From Xenorhabdus miraniensis (GTDB lineage: Bacteria; Pseudomonadota; Gammaproteobacteria; Enterobacterales; Enterobacteriaceae): 29,933 bases of DNA. Under the pieces are notes generated by a model that saw nothing but the letters and a program-made list of their open reading frames with translations, did not search any database and was not told where the DNA came from. The first letter of the stretch is position 1; each line of letters begins with the position of its first letter. Location of the stretch: positions 1 to 29,933 of the forward strand of contig NZ_NITZ01000030.1 of NCBI RefSeq assembly GCF_002632615.1, given 5' to 3'. The position numbers and the translations under genes are program-made. This document shows positions 15,205-22,795 of the stretch, in pieces.

Positions 15205-15221
15205 AGTCTTGGAGTCCATAG

Positions 15222-15770
15222 ATGAAAAATGATTTTGAAATCCGCACCGCCTCACTGTCTGCCAGTGATAAAAAACTGACCGGTTATGTGATTAAGTGGA
15301 ACAGCCGATCCCAAATCCTGTGGGATGAATTTGTCGAGCAATTCGCCCCGAATGCGTTTAGTGCCAGCTTAACGGCAGGTGCCGATGTCAGGGCACTTTA
15401 TGAACATGATCACATGAACCTGTTAGGCCGTACCACGTCTGGCACATTGCAATTGAGTGAGGATGCCACTGGATTACGTTTCGAGTTAACCCCGCCTGAT
15501 ACCCAATTAGGGCGTGATGTACTGGCGCTGGTTGAGCGTGGTGATATTTCCGGTATGTCCTTTGGGTTTAGGGCAATAAAGGATCAGTGGGATATTGGTC
15601 AAGAACCCTATATCAGGACAGTATTAGAAGCGGAACTACGGGAAATCACTGTCACCAGCTTGCCCGCTTATCCTGAAAGTGGGGTAGAGATTGCCAAACG
15701 TTCCCTGAATGCAGTTAAGCCCTGTGATACTGATTTGCGTCGCTACTGGCTGCAATTGTCCGAGGTGTAA
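15222..15770 (+). CDS. HK97-family prohead maturation protease
   Basis: ATG 15222 has TTGGAG about 9 nt upstream. The 182-residue protein is of the S78 family: RTASLSASDKKLTGYVIKWN, then FAPNAFSASL, VRALYEHDHMNLLGRT with the catalytic His, and RGDISGMSFGFRA with the catalytic Ser. ELREITVTSLPAYPESGVEI completes the core. It is expected to cleave the delta domain of the capsid protein and then itself during prohead maturation. The gene is 3 nt from the portal gene. In most phages the order is portal-protease-capsid; here it is capsid-protease-portal, as described for cf-PICIs. Confidence 0.92.
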   Translation: MKNDFEIRTASLSASDKKLTGYVIKWNSRSQILWDEFVEQFAPNAFSASLTAGADVRALYEHDHMNLLGRTTSGTLQLSEDATGLRFELTPPDTQLGRDVLALVERGDISGMSFGFRAIKDQWDIGQEPYIRTVLEAELREITVTSLPAYPESGVEIAKRSLNAVKPCDTDLRRYWLQLSEV

Positions 15771-15772
15771 CC

Positions 15773-16996
15773 ATGTGGCCTTTTAAGCGAAAACCCCCTG
15801 AGACTCGCAGCATCACGATTGATGAGTTTCTTTCTCTGGCAGGCATGTCTAACACCAAATCGGGCGAGCATGTTTCACCGTCTACAGCGGAAGGCTTACC
15901 TGCGGTGATGAATGCCGTCACGGTGATTAGTGAAGCCGTGGCGACCATGCCTTGTTACCTTTATCGGGTTCAGCACCAGAACGGCAAAGAATCCCGCGAA
16001 TGGTTGAGTGATCATCCGGTAGATTATCTGCTTAATGAATGCCCGAACGATTGCCAGACCCCATTTCAGTTTAAGCGAACGCTGATGCGCCATTGCTTAC
16101 TCAATGGTAATGCGTATGCCGTGATTGTCTGGGGGCGGGATGGTCAGCCGCAATCGCTGCACCCTTACCCATCGTCAACGGTTGTCCCTCAGCGGTTATC
16201 CGATCACCGATTTGCTTACACCATCACCGAACCCTATAGCGGCAAGGTCAACACCTATCTGCAAGAAGAAGTGTTGCATTTACGTTATGCCACCGAAGAC
16301 GGCTTTCTTGGGCGATCACCTGTCACCATTTGCCGCGAAACACTGGGCTTGGGACTGGCACAACAACGCCACGGCGCCAGTATCATGAAAGACGGCATGA
16401 TGGCGGCGGGTGTGATCAAAGCCGCTGACTGGTTAGATGGCGTCAAAGGCAATAAGGCACTGGAAGCCCTCGAACGTTATAAAGGTGCCCGCAATGCAGG
16501 CAAAACGCCCATTCTTGAGGGCGGGATGGACTACCAGCAATTAGGCATGAGTAATCAGGATGCGGAGTGGCTGGCTTCCCGTCGCTTCACGATTGATGAT
16601 ATCGCCCGGATGTTCAATATCAGTCCAATCTTTCTGCAAGAGTATTCAAACAGCACTTACAGTAACTTTAGCGAAGCCTCCCGCGCTTTTCTGACGATCA
16701 CCATGCGCCCTTGGCTTGCCAACTTTGAGCAACAAATCAAATCGGCCTTGCTGATGGCTTCCCCGAAACGGGGCATTCGCTACCAAGTTGAGTTCGATAC
16801 TGCTGACTTACTGCGTGCCAATCCCAAAGAACGCTTTCAGAGTTATGAAACGGCGATTAAATCCGGCGTCATGTGCCCGAATGAAGCCCGCGAACGGGAA
16901 GGACTATCGCCCCGTGAAGGCGGTGATGAATTCAGTCAGGCATGGAAACAGACTTTTGAGGTGAAGAAAGTCAATGAACCGGAGGGCAAGGAATGA
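15773..16996 (+). CDS. HK97-family portal protein
   Basis: ATG 15773 follows GAGGTG by a few nt and lies next to the protease stop. The 407-residue product has the phage portal family pattern: MWPFKRKPPETRSITIDEF, AVMNAVTVISEAVATMPCYL, LMRHCLLNGNAYAVIVWGRD, GGMDYQQLGMSNQDAEWLAS and FNISPIFLQEYSNSTYSNF. It forms the dodecameric ring at the capsid vertex through which DNA is packaged and to which connectors attach. Its last codons overlap the head-closure gene (ATGA overlap at 16993), which shows tight translational coupling. Confidence 0.93.
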   Translation: MWPFKRKPPETRSITIDEFLSLAGMSNTKSGEHVSPSTAEGLPAVMNAVTVISEAVATMPCYLYRVQHQNGKESREWLSDHPVDYLLNECPNDCQTPFQFKRTLMRHCLLNGNAYAVIVWGRDGQPQSLHPYPSSTVVPQRLSDHRFAYTITEPYSGKVNTYLQEEVLHLRYATEDGFLGRSPVTICRETLGLGLAQQRHGASIMKDGMMAAGVIKAADWLDGVKGNKALEALERYKGARNAGKTPILEGGMDYQQLGMSNQDAEWLASRRFTIDDIARMFNISPIFLQEYSNSTYSNFSEASRAFLTITMRPWLANFEQQIKSALLMASPKRGIRYQVEFDTADLLRANPKERFQSYETAIKSGVMCPNEAREREGLSPREGGDEFSQAWKQTFEVKKVNEPEGKE

Positions 16997-17328
16997 GAGC
17001 AGGCAGATTACGGCATCGAGTGACAATTCGAAAAAATGAAGCCAGTCGGGGTAAATTTGGTGAAGTACTCAACAACTGGGTAGATTTAGCCACGGTCTGG
17101 GCAGAAGTGAAAGCGATTAGCGGGCGGGAGCTGGTGGCCTCCGGCGCCGTGTTCTCAGAAGCCACCGTGCGTATCTGGCTGCGTTATCGTGCTGATGTGA
17201 CCACAGCGAACAGCATTACCTTTCACGGAGCGAACACGACGGGCACAGCTTTTAGCATTATGGCGGTCATCCCCGATGCGAAATACACCCGCCTAGAGTT
17301 GCTTTGCAAGGGAGGGATATTTCGATGA
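16993..17328 (+). CDS. Phage head closure protein (head-tail adaptor)
   Basis: ATG 16993 overlaps the portal stop; GGAGGGCAAGGA lies just ahead. The 111-residue protein begins MRAGRLRHRVTIRKNEASRG, then WVDLATVWAEVKAISGREL, RIWLRYRADVTTANSITFHG and FSIMAVIPDAKYTRLELLC. This is the head-closure family (SPP1 gp16/lambda FII-like beta-barrel). It seals the head after packaging and offers the docking surface for a tail. In a tail-less satellite this is the part that must fit the helper's tails. Confidence 0.88.
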   Translation: MRAGRLRHRVTIRKNEASRGKFGEVLNNWVDLATVWAEVKAISGRELVASGAVFSEATVRIWLRYRADVTTANSITFHGANTTGTAFSIMAVIPDAKYTRLELLCKGGIFR

Positions 17329-17627
17329 GCCAGATTGAAATTCCCCTGAATGAAATCAAACAACATTGCCGATTGGATGAGAGCGATACCCTTGATGATG
17401 CCTTACTCATGGGCTATGCCGCCGCCGCGTTTGAAGTCTGTCAGCAACATATCGGTAAGCGGTTTGGGGATGATCTGGCTTTTACTCCGGCGATTAAAGT
17501 TGGTTGCCTGTTGTATATCGGTTTGTTGTATGAAAATCGGGAAATGGCAACAGACGCAGAGCTGAAAGAAGTGCCTTTCACCATCAAATCACTGTGGTCT
17601 GTCTATCGTGATGTGGGGATCTACTGA
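17325..17627 (+). CDS. Head-tail connector protein (gp6-like)
   Basis: I start at ATG 17325, which overlaps the TGA of the head-closure gene and has GGGAGGG about 9 nt upstream. The 100-residue helical protein reads MSQIEIPLNEIKQHCRLDES, DDALLMGYAAAAFEVCQQHI, KVGCLLYIGLLYENREMATD and IKSLWSVYRDVGIY, the pattern of the HK97 gp6-like connector family. It forms the ring between portal and head-closure protein. The stop overlaps the HNH gene start by one base. Confidence 0.88.
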   Translation: MSQIEIPLNEIKQHCRLDESDTLDDALLMGYAAAAFEVCQQHIGKRFGDDLAFTPAIKVGCLLYIGLLYENREMATDAELKEVPFTIKSLWSVYRDVGIY

Positions 17628-18052
17628 TGCCGTGGCAACCGTTAAGACGTTGTAGCTATCCAAGTTGTAAGCAACGGGTAAAGTCTGGTCGCTGTGAGGA
17701 ACATCGGCGGGAACAGAACAGGCAGCGCGGTACACGTACCGAACGTGGCTACAGTAACCGATGGAGCAGATACAGATTGATGTATCTCAAAACGCATCCC
17801 TTATGTGTGCATTGCCTCAAGCTGAACTGCTACATGCCTGCAACCATTGTGGATCATATCATCCCGATACAAGGTGAAGCGGATGTGCTGTTTTGGCCTG
17901 CATCCAATCATCAAGCACTATGCCATGCCTGCCACAACCGTAAGACTGTCCAGACAGACCCCATCACCAAAGCCAAGCGCAAACAGGGAAGCTATCAGGA
18001 ACAGGAAGCAGAAGCGGCACGATTGGTTAACTTCGGAATAATAACAAACTGA
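17627..18052 (+). CDS. HNH endonuclease of the packaging machinery
   Basis: The 141-residue protein starts at ATG 17627 in an overlap with the connector stop. It has an N-terminal zinc-like segment (CSYPSCKQ, CEEH) and the HNH core: PLCVHC (Cys 60/63), TIVDHIIPIQG (Asp 76, His 77), NHQ (Asn 94) and CHACHNRKT (Cys 99/102, His 103). In HK97-type cos phages an HNH protein next to the terminase (such as gp74) is needed with TerS and TerL for specific cos cleavage. Its place just upstream of terS, with a non-coding gap between, fits that role. Confidence 0.92.
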   Translation: MPWQPLRRCSYPSCKQRVKSGRCEEHRREQNRQRGTRTERGYSNRWSRYRLMYLKTHPLCVHCLKLNCYMPATIVDHIIPIQGEADVLFWPASNHQALCHACHNRKTVQTDPITKAKRKQGSYQEQEAEAARLVNFGIITN

Positions 18053-18170
18053 AATAACGGGGTAGGGTAGCAAAAATGACAAACGCCCCTCTGAGCGGAA
18101 CCGCCCCCTCCTTCAATTTTTACGCACGGCAATTTTTTTGAAAATAAAATCACAAGGAACAGCGAACATT
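18053..18170. other. Candidate cos packaging site
   Basis: The gap between the HNH and small terminase genes holds GC-rich CGCCCCTCTGAGCGGAACCG and CCCCCTCC, followed by AT-rich tracts. GCGG (18095-18098) and CCGC (18101-18104) form a dyad that could centre a staggered cut. In HK97-like phages the cos site lies between the HNH and TerS genes. The exact cut cannot be read from sequence. Confidence 0.4.
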
Positions 18171-18524
18171 ATGGCAAGAGCACCCAAACCGCCCACTTAT
18201 TTAAATGAGATTGCCGCCAGTCAATGGAAAGCCAAAAGCAAAACCTTAAGCGAACGGGAAGATTTGAACGCCGCCGACTGGAACAACTTAGAGCTGTACT
18301 GCGTCAATTACGCCATTTACCGAAAAGCGGTGGCAGACATTGATATCCGAGGCTTTAGCATCGTCAACAGTCAGGGCAGTGAAAGCCGTAATCCCTCATT
18401 GAGCGCCAAAGCGGACGCTGAAAAAATCATGATAAAAATGTCTTCATTACTGGGTTTTGATCCGGTATCACGGCGGAAAAATCCGGTGGAAACAGAGAAA
18501 GAAGACGAGCTAGACCGACTATGA
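18171..18524 (+). CDS. Terminase small subunit, P27 family
   Basis: I start at ATG 18171 (MARAPKPPTYLNEIAASQWK), with AAGGA about 13 nt upstream; the frame is open to 18138. The 117-residue protein matches P27-type small terminases: EREDLNAADWNNLELYCVNY, IDIRGFSIVNSQGSESRNPS, DAEKIMIKMSSLLGFDPVSR. It recognises the element's packaging site and hands DNA to the large subunit. It gives the satellite packaging specificity distinct from a helper. The stop overlaps the terL start (ATGA at 18521). Confidence 0.9.
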   Translation: MARAPKPPTYLNEIAASQWKAKSKTLSEREDLNAADWNNLELYCVNYAIYRKAVADIDIRGFSIVNSQGSESRNPSLSAKADAEKIMIKMSSLLGFDPVSRRKNPVETEKEDELDRL

Positions 18525-20182
18525 ACGCATGGGATCAGTATGCTTTTGATATCGAAAATGGCACAATTCCGGCCTGTAAACGGGTAAAACAGGCCGTGAA
18601 ACGCTACCTTAACGATCTGAATAACCCGCTTTATGTGTTTGATGCTGAAATTGTAGAACGATTTATCGCGTTCTCTCGCCATTGTCCGCACGTTAAAGGC
18701 CACTTACGCGGTAAACCGATTATCTTGGAGCCGTGGCAGCAATTTGCCTTTGCGAATCTGTTCGGCTTCAAAGTCAAAGCGACCGGACGCCGGAAATATC
18801 GCAGCGCTTACATTCAGGTGCCGCGCAAAAATGCCAAGTCCACCGTAGCGGCAATACTGGCGAACTGGTTTTTGGTGATGGAATCAGGTCAGCAGGATAT
18901 TTACACCGCCGCCGTCAGTCGTGATCAGGCGCGTATTGTGTTTGATGATGCCCGCCAGATGTGTCTGCTATCTAAACCCCTCAAGAAACGGGTAGCGATT
19001 CAGCAACACAAAGTGACTTATGCAAAGAGTAACAGCCTGTTAAAACCACTGGCAGCGAAAGCCGCCACGATTGAGGGAACAAATCCCAGTCTGGCAATTG
19101 TCGATGAGTACCATTTGCACCCTGATAACGCGGTTTATTCTGCTCTTGAACTGGGGATGGGCGCACGTCCCGAAGGACTTCTGTTTGCCATTACCACGGC
19201 GGGCAGTAACATAATCTCTGCCTGTAAACAGCATTATGATTATTGTTGCCAGATACTGGAGGGTGAAGAGCAAAACGAATCGCTGTTTGCCCTGATTTAC
19301 GAACTGGACGACGAGCACGAGATTGATGATGAAGCCCTTTGGATAAAGGCCAATCCCAATCTGAATGTGTCGGTAGATGCTGATGCTTTGCATGACACGA
19401 TACAAAAAGCCCGTGGTATTCCCTCACAATGGACGGAGATGTTAACCAAGCGCTTTAATATCTGGTGCCAGGGTGAAACGCCGTGGATGGGGGAAGGGGC
19501 TTGGAAAGCCTGCCAGACAGATTATGATGAAAATGACCTGAAAGGCTTAGAATGTTACGCCGGACTGGATTTATCCTCAACGGGCGATATCACCAGTATC
19601 TGCTACACGTTCCCCGTAGATAACGAACTGTTATTACTGACCCGCCACTATTTGCCAGAGGCTCAGTTGCAGAATCCCGCTAATAAGAACCGGGCAGTGT
19701 ATCGTCAATGGATGCAAATGGGCTGGATACGTACCACCACAGGCGATTGCATTGATTATGATCGTATCCGTGATGACATTCTCAAAGACAGCCAGCACTT
19801 TGATATCAAACTAGTCGGCTTTGATACATGGAACGCCACGCACCTACGAACACAATTACAGGGTGCGGGGCTGGATGTTGAACCCTTCCCGCAAACCTAT
19901 ATGCGCTTTAGCCCTGTGGCTAAATCCGCTGAGGTCTTCGTTAATCGCAAGGTCATTCGTCACAATGGCGATCCAGTGCTGGCATGGGCAATGTCTAATG
20001 TAGTGATGGAAACGGATGCGAACGCTAATATTAAACCGAACAAGAAGAAATCCGCCAACAAGATAGATCCCGCAATCGCGTTCCTGATGAGCTTTGGCAC
20101 ATGGCAGAGTGAGCATGAAGAGTTTGCGTTTACCTTAAGTACGGAACAGCAACAGCGCCTTAAGACGTTTAATGGAATATAA
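18521..20182 (+). CDS. Terminase large subunit
   Basis: The 553-residue protein starts at ATG 18521, overlapping the small-subunit stop. The ATPase domain has Walker A PRKNAKST (101-108) and Walker B LAIVDEYH (Asp 195, Glu 196). The RNase H-like nuclease domain has YAGLDLSSTGDITS (Asp 350) and KLVGFDTWNA, with late acidic residues near FVNRKVIRHNGDPVLAWAMS. Length and order match HK97-type large terminases. It pumps DNA into the satellite head and cuts it. It ends the head and packaging block; no tail gene follows, and a structured non-coding stretch begins about 70 nt downstream. Confidence 0.94.
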   Translation: MNAWDQYAFDIENGTIPACKRVKQAVKRYLNDLNNPLYVFDAEIVERFIAFSRHCPHVKGHLRGKPIILEPWQQFAFANLFGFKVKATGRRKYRSAYIQVPRKNAKSTVAAILANWFLVMESGQQDIYTAAVSRDQARIVFDDARQMCLLSKPLKKRVAIQQHKVTYAKSNSLLKPLAAKAATIEGTNPSLAIVDEYHLHPDNAVYSALELGMGARPEGLLFAITTAGSNIISACKQHYDYCCQILEGEEQNESLFALIYELDDEHEIDDEALWIKANPNLNVSVDADALHDTIQKARGIPSQWTEMLTKRFNIWCQGETPWMGEGAWKACQTDYDENDLKGLECYAGLDLSSTGDITSICYTFPVDNELLLLTRHYLPEAQLQNPANKNRAVYRQWMQMGWIRTTTGDCIDYDRIRDDILKDSQHFDIKLVGFDTWNATHLRTQLQGAGLDVEPFPQTYMRFSPVAKSAEVFVNRKVIRHNGDPVLAWAMSNVVMETDANANIKPNKKKSANKIDPAIAFLMSFGTWQSEHEEFAFTLSTEQQQRLKTFNGI

Positions 20183-20216
20183 CACAAAAAGGTAAGCACT
20201 TTTACTGATTCGCTTA

Positions 20217-20245
20217 TTGAGTCAGATAAACCAATCGGTTAAAGT
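20217..20245 (+). promoter_or_regulatory. Possible promoter ahead of the structured RNA region
   Basis: TTGAGT (20217-20222), a 17-nt spacer and TAAAGT (20240-20245) are a moderate sigma70 match. Transcription would start near 20252, at the first predicted stem of the structured region. Confidence 0.35.
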
Positions 20246-20252
20246 AGTTCCG

Positions 20253-20408
20253 CCATTGGCAAAATCCAATGGTCAAGGATTCTCAGCCTTGTAAAGAACG
20301 ATCCACTGGTAGGAAATTTCTGCCAGTGTGTCTGCTATCGCCCTTTCAATGGCGGTTCAGGCAGGGGAGGTTTCGGCCTCACCGGATGATCGTTCCCGGT
20401 ACTGAGAA
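20253..20408 (+). ncRNA. Candidate structured RNA, nested multi-stem, no known family assigned
   Basis: A 5' hairpin CCATTGG/CCAATGG (20253-20259 with 20266-20272) precedes a nested fold. The outer stem is TTCTCAG/CTGAGAA (20280-20286 with 20402-20408) and the next is GAACGATC/GATCGTTC (20296-20303 with 20388-20395). These enclose three hairpins: CACTGG/CCAGTG (20304-20309, 20323-20328), CTGC/GCAG with CGCC/GGCG inside (20332-20364), and GAGG/CCTC (20367-20380). Alternative local pairs exist (CAAGG/CCTTG and ACCGG/CCGGT) that would turn the long-range pairs into pseudoknots. It lies between terL and a Ner-like regulator, so it may be a leader RNA, an independent RNA or a DNA-level structure. 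No rho-independent terminator follows. Confidence 0.5.
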
Positions 20409-20460
20409 CCCTGTTTGAATCGCCACCATCAATGTTCAATTAATGGAAAGGGTAGCAGGA

Positions 20461-20724
20461 ATGAATAATATTAGAAATGACTGGCATCAAGCCGATATTA
20501 TTGCTGCGTTACGTAAGCGTGGTACAACCTTAGCGGCTGTCTCCCGTGGAGCAGGACTCAGTTCATCTACATTGGCAAATACTCTTAGCCGTCCGTGGCC
20601 GAAAGGCGAATGGATTATTGCCAACTATCTTGAAATACATCCCTCAGAAATCTGGCCTAGTCGTTATTTTAATAAACGCGGTCAGCTTATTGAACGTAAG
20701 GTTCGCAAAGCCTCCACTGAATAG
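20461..20724 (+). CDS. Ner/Nlp-type winged-helix regulator
   Basis: I start at ATG 20461 with AAAGGG about 10 nt upstream; ATG 20443 is an alternative without a ribosome site. The 87-residue protein (MNNIRNDWHQADIIAALRKR, GTTLAAVSRGAGLSSSTLAN, PWPKGEWIIANYLEIHPSEI, WPSRYFNKRGQLIERKVRKA) is the Ner/Nlp (SfsB-like) family. Mu Ner is a repressor of early transcription; bacterial Nlp activates nutrient genes. In this element it is a second candidate regulator, perhaps of late genes or cargo. It stands alone behind the structured RNA region. Confidence 0.88.
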   Translation: MNNIRNDWHQADIIAALRKRGTTLAAVSRGAGLSSSTLANTLSRPWPKGEWIIANYLEIHPSEIWPSRYFNKRGQLIERKVRKASTE

Positions 20725-21319
20725 CAGGGCGAGATATCACACTTTCACCATGGTCATTATGTATAAAAATCACTATATTTGAGTTAAATATACAGAGCAG
20801 ATAACAAAACTTATCAATAAAATCGTATTGAATGTGAAAAATTATCAATATCCGTATGGTGATTAATTTTTATCCAAAATGGAATCCCGTCCTGACTGAA
20901 TAGTTTGATATTAGTAAAATAGGCCATGAGAGAAAATGATATTTTTAGTTATTAATTTGATACTCATGGCTTATAATCATCTCTCAACCAAAAAACACCG
21001 GATGGTTCTAAATTTTCAGAAATTAATGATAAATTCATCTGTATTTTTATTTAAAATTAATATTCTGTTTTGTTTTGTGTTAGCCAATTGATTGAATGTG
21101 TGGTTAATATTTTATAATTGATATGATTTTTATCATATGTTTTAAAGATGTATTTTTGTTCTTTTCTTTCTTTTGATTTTATTTATTCAATGATATATTA
21201 AATTTCATTGTGGTATTTTTTCTTTTTTATTGCTGGAACTTCATGTGAAGATTTGGCAGGATGTTTCTTTTGACAAGAAATAAATATTTTTTAGTTTACC
21301 AATGGAGAATATATTAGAA
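20725..21319. other. AT-rich gene-free stretch before the Hcp cassette
   Basis: No gene is seen in nearly 600 nt. Composition drops sharply to AT-rich and stays so to about 23950, marking a cargo region distinct from the phage genes. An inverted repeat GCCATGAG/CTCATGGC lies at about 20923-20972 and may be a weak terminator of the Ner-like gene. The rest is T-rich and may hold promoters of the cassette. Confidence 0.45.
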
Positions 21320-21799
21320 ATGGCAAATGTTATTTACTTAGAAATTAAAGGTGATAATCAAGGGTTGATATCACAAGGGTGTTCTACTACAGATTCTATC
21401 TGTAATAAATATCAAAAAGGACATGAAAATGAAATTTTAGTTTATGAATTCTCATCCGATATGTCAAGAGACCAAAATGTCAATTATCAACCTATTGACA
21501 TCAGAAAACCAATTGATAAGTCATCTCCTTTATTATCTCAAGCCTTGACTAAAAATGAAAAGTTGACATGTATTTTCCATTTCTATAGGACATCAATGCA
21601 AGGTGGATTGGAGCTTTATTATAAAGTAAAGCTGACAGGAGCTACATTAGTTAGATTAAATTGTTTTTATCCAAATTCAGTTACTCATAACGATGTTCAG
21701 CCACAGGAAAGCGTATCTATAAAATATGAATCTATAACTTGGGAACATGTGATGGCAGGAACCAGTGCGTACAGCATTTGGGAAGATCGAGTATATTGA
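21320..21799 (+). CDS. hcp: Hcp-family type VI secretion tube protein
   Basis: ATG 21320 begins MANVIYLEIKGDNQGLISQG, the typical Hcp start (IYLxIxGxxQGxIS). The 159-residue protein continues with GHENEILVYEFSSDMSRD, PIDIRKPIDKSSPLLSQAL, CIFHFYRTSMQGGLELYYKV and SIKYESITWEHVMAGTSAYS. It is full length for Hcp, a hexameric ring protein that stacks into the T6SS tube and carries small effectors in its lumen. No other T6SS structural gene is in the element, so this is an orphan Hcp that must use a host-encoded apparatus. The effector-like gene starts 7 nt after its stop. Confidence 0.92.
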   Translation: MANVIYLEIKGDNQGLISQGCSTTDSICNKYQKGHENEILVYEFSSDMSRDQNVNYQPIDIRKPIDKSSPLLSQALTKNEKLTCIFHFYRTSMQGGLELYYKVKLTGATLVRLNCFYPNSVTHNDVQPQESVSIKYESITWEHVMAGTSAYSIWEDRVY

Positions 21800-21806
21800 G
21801 ATTATC

Positions 21807-22655
21807 ATGCCTAAATATATTGTATATACATTAGATGATTTTAATACTTATGCGTCTAAGCTGAGAAGAACAACTGATCTTGCCGCTCGATATATATTAG
21901 ATGATCCTGGCGTTAAGGCTAGATATCGTAAAGAAATAAACGATGTAATTGAAGATATAAGAAGGGATTATAATAATAGCCAAGGAAATATAGAAAAGAA
22001 GAGAGAATTAGTTAGAGAGATTAAGTACGAATACGAAAGTGAAGAAGAGGCATATCAACAAGCTAGACGACTTGATTATGGAAAATATAAATTAACAGAA
22101 CTTTTTGAAGACACGGGAGTAATAAAATATGCTAAAACAACAGGAAAGATTTTAGGTGGTGTAGTTCAAATAGTGGGTGGGCATTATGTTTTTAAAGTTG
22201 GAAAGGCTTTAGGTCCAGCAGGTACATATTTAAATATGAAAAGGATAGGTATGCTTGCTATGGCTACAGGAGTAAGTAATACAGTTGAAGCAATTTCTCC
22301 TATTGTATACGAATATAGTAATGGGAAGTATAATCTTGGAAATCCTTTAAAAGATCTTACTGAATATGCATTTGTAAGTTTGGGCGCTAATGAAGGAATG
22401 GGAGAGTTCTCATATGATATTGTAGACTTTGGGGTAAGTTCCTATTTAACTTTCGGATCATATAGAAGAATAAATGCTTCTAGAAGACTTCTTAATAGTT
22501 GGATTGATGGTAATTCATCTAATAGGTTATTTAGGGCGATAAGACAAGATTATAAGCGGAAATGGGAGACAATGAATAAACCTATGTTTTTTTTACAAGG
22601 AGCAAATACCATACGTAAATTTAATTTGATTATAAGTAAAGATGAAGAGAAGTGA
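21807..22655 (+). CDS. Probable Hcp-linked T6SS effector, DUF4225-like
   Basis: I start at ATG 21807 (MPKYIVYTLDDFNTYASKLR), 7 nt after hcp. The 282-residue protein has a charged helical N-terminal part (about 20-100: RYRKEINDVIEDIRRDYNNS, KRELVREIKYEYESEEEAY). A glycine-rich hydrophobic segment follows (GKILGGVVQIVGGHYVFKVG, ALGPAGTYLNMKRIGMLAMA, TGVSNTVEAISP), then a basic tail. The GGxxQIVxG and later GxxN-E pattern is that of DUF4225 proteins, which are often encoded directly after hcp and are taken as T6SS cargo acting on or in membranes. Family assignment is moderate. Toxicity is inferred from position and from the convergent membrane protein gene. A strong terminator follows. Confidence 0.6.
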   Translation: MPKYIVYTLDDFNTYASKLRRTTDLAARYILDDPGVKARYRKEINDVIEDIRRDYNNSQGNIEKKRELVREIKYEYESEEEAYQQARRLDYGKYKLTELFEDTGVIKYAKTTGKILGGVVQIVGGHYVFKVGKALGPAGTYLNMKRIGMLAMATGVSNTVEAISPIVYEYSNGKYNLGNPLKDLTEYAFVSLGANEGMGEFSYDIVDFGVSSYLTFGSYRRINASRRLLNSWIDGNSSNRLFRAIRQDYKRKWETMNKPMFFLQGANTIRKFNLIISKDEEK

Positions 22656-22747
22656 TCCAATCGTTTGTGTATATTATATTTTAAACGTAGGTTATGATTG
22701 GCTTTTAGATAGATGTTTAGATAATATTTAAGGAATGATAATTTAAG

Positions 22748-22795
22748 CTTTGAAATAGGCCATTGTAAAAATGGCCTATAGTTCAAAGGGTTTTT
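22748..22795 (+). terminator. Terminator between convergent effector and membrane protein genes
   Basis: CTTTGAAATAGGCCAT (22748-22763) pairs with ATGGCCTAT and TTCAAAG (22771-22788) apart from a 2-nt bulge, then GGTTTTT follows on the plus strand. The stop codon of the minus-strand gene (22783-22785) lies inside the stem. It serves the effector gene best; on the minus strand a T-run is lacking. Confidence 0.75.

Noticed and set aside
20253..20408. Structured region as a tRNA-like or tmRNA element
   Set aside because: No CCA end, T-loop or tag reading frame is visible, and the stem lengths do not fit.
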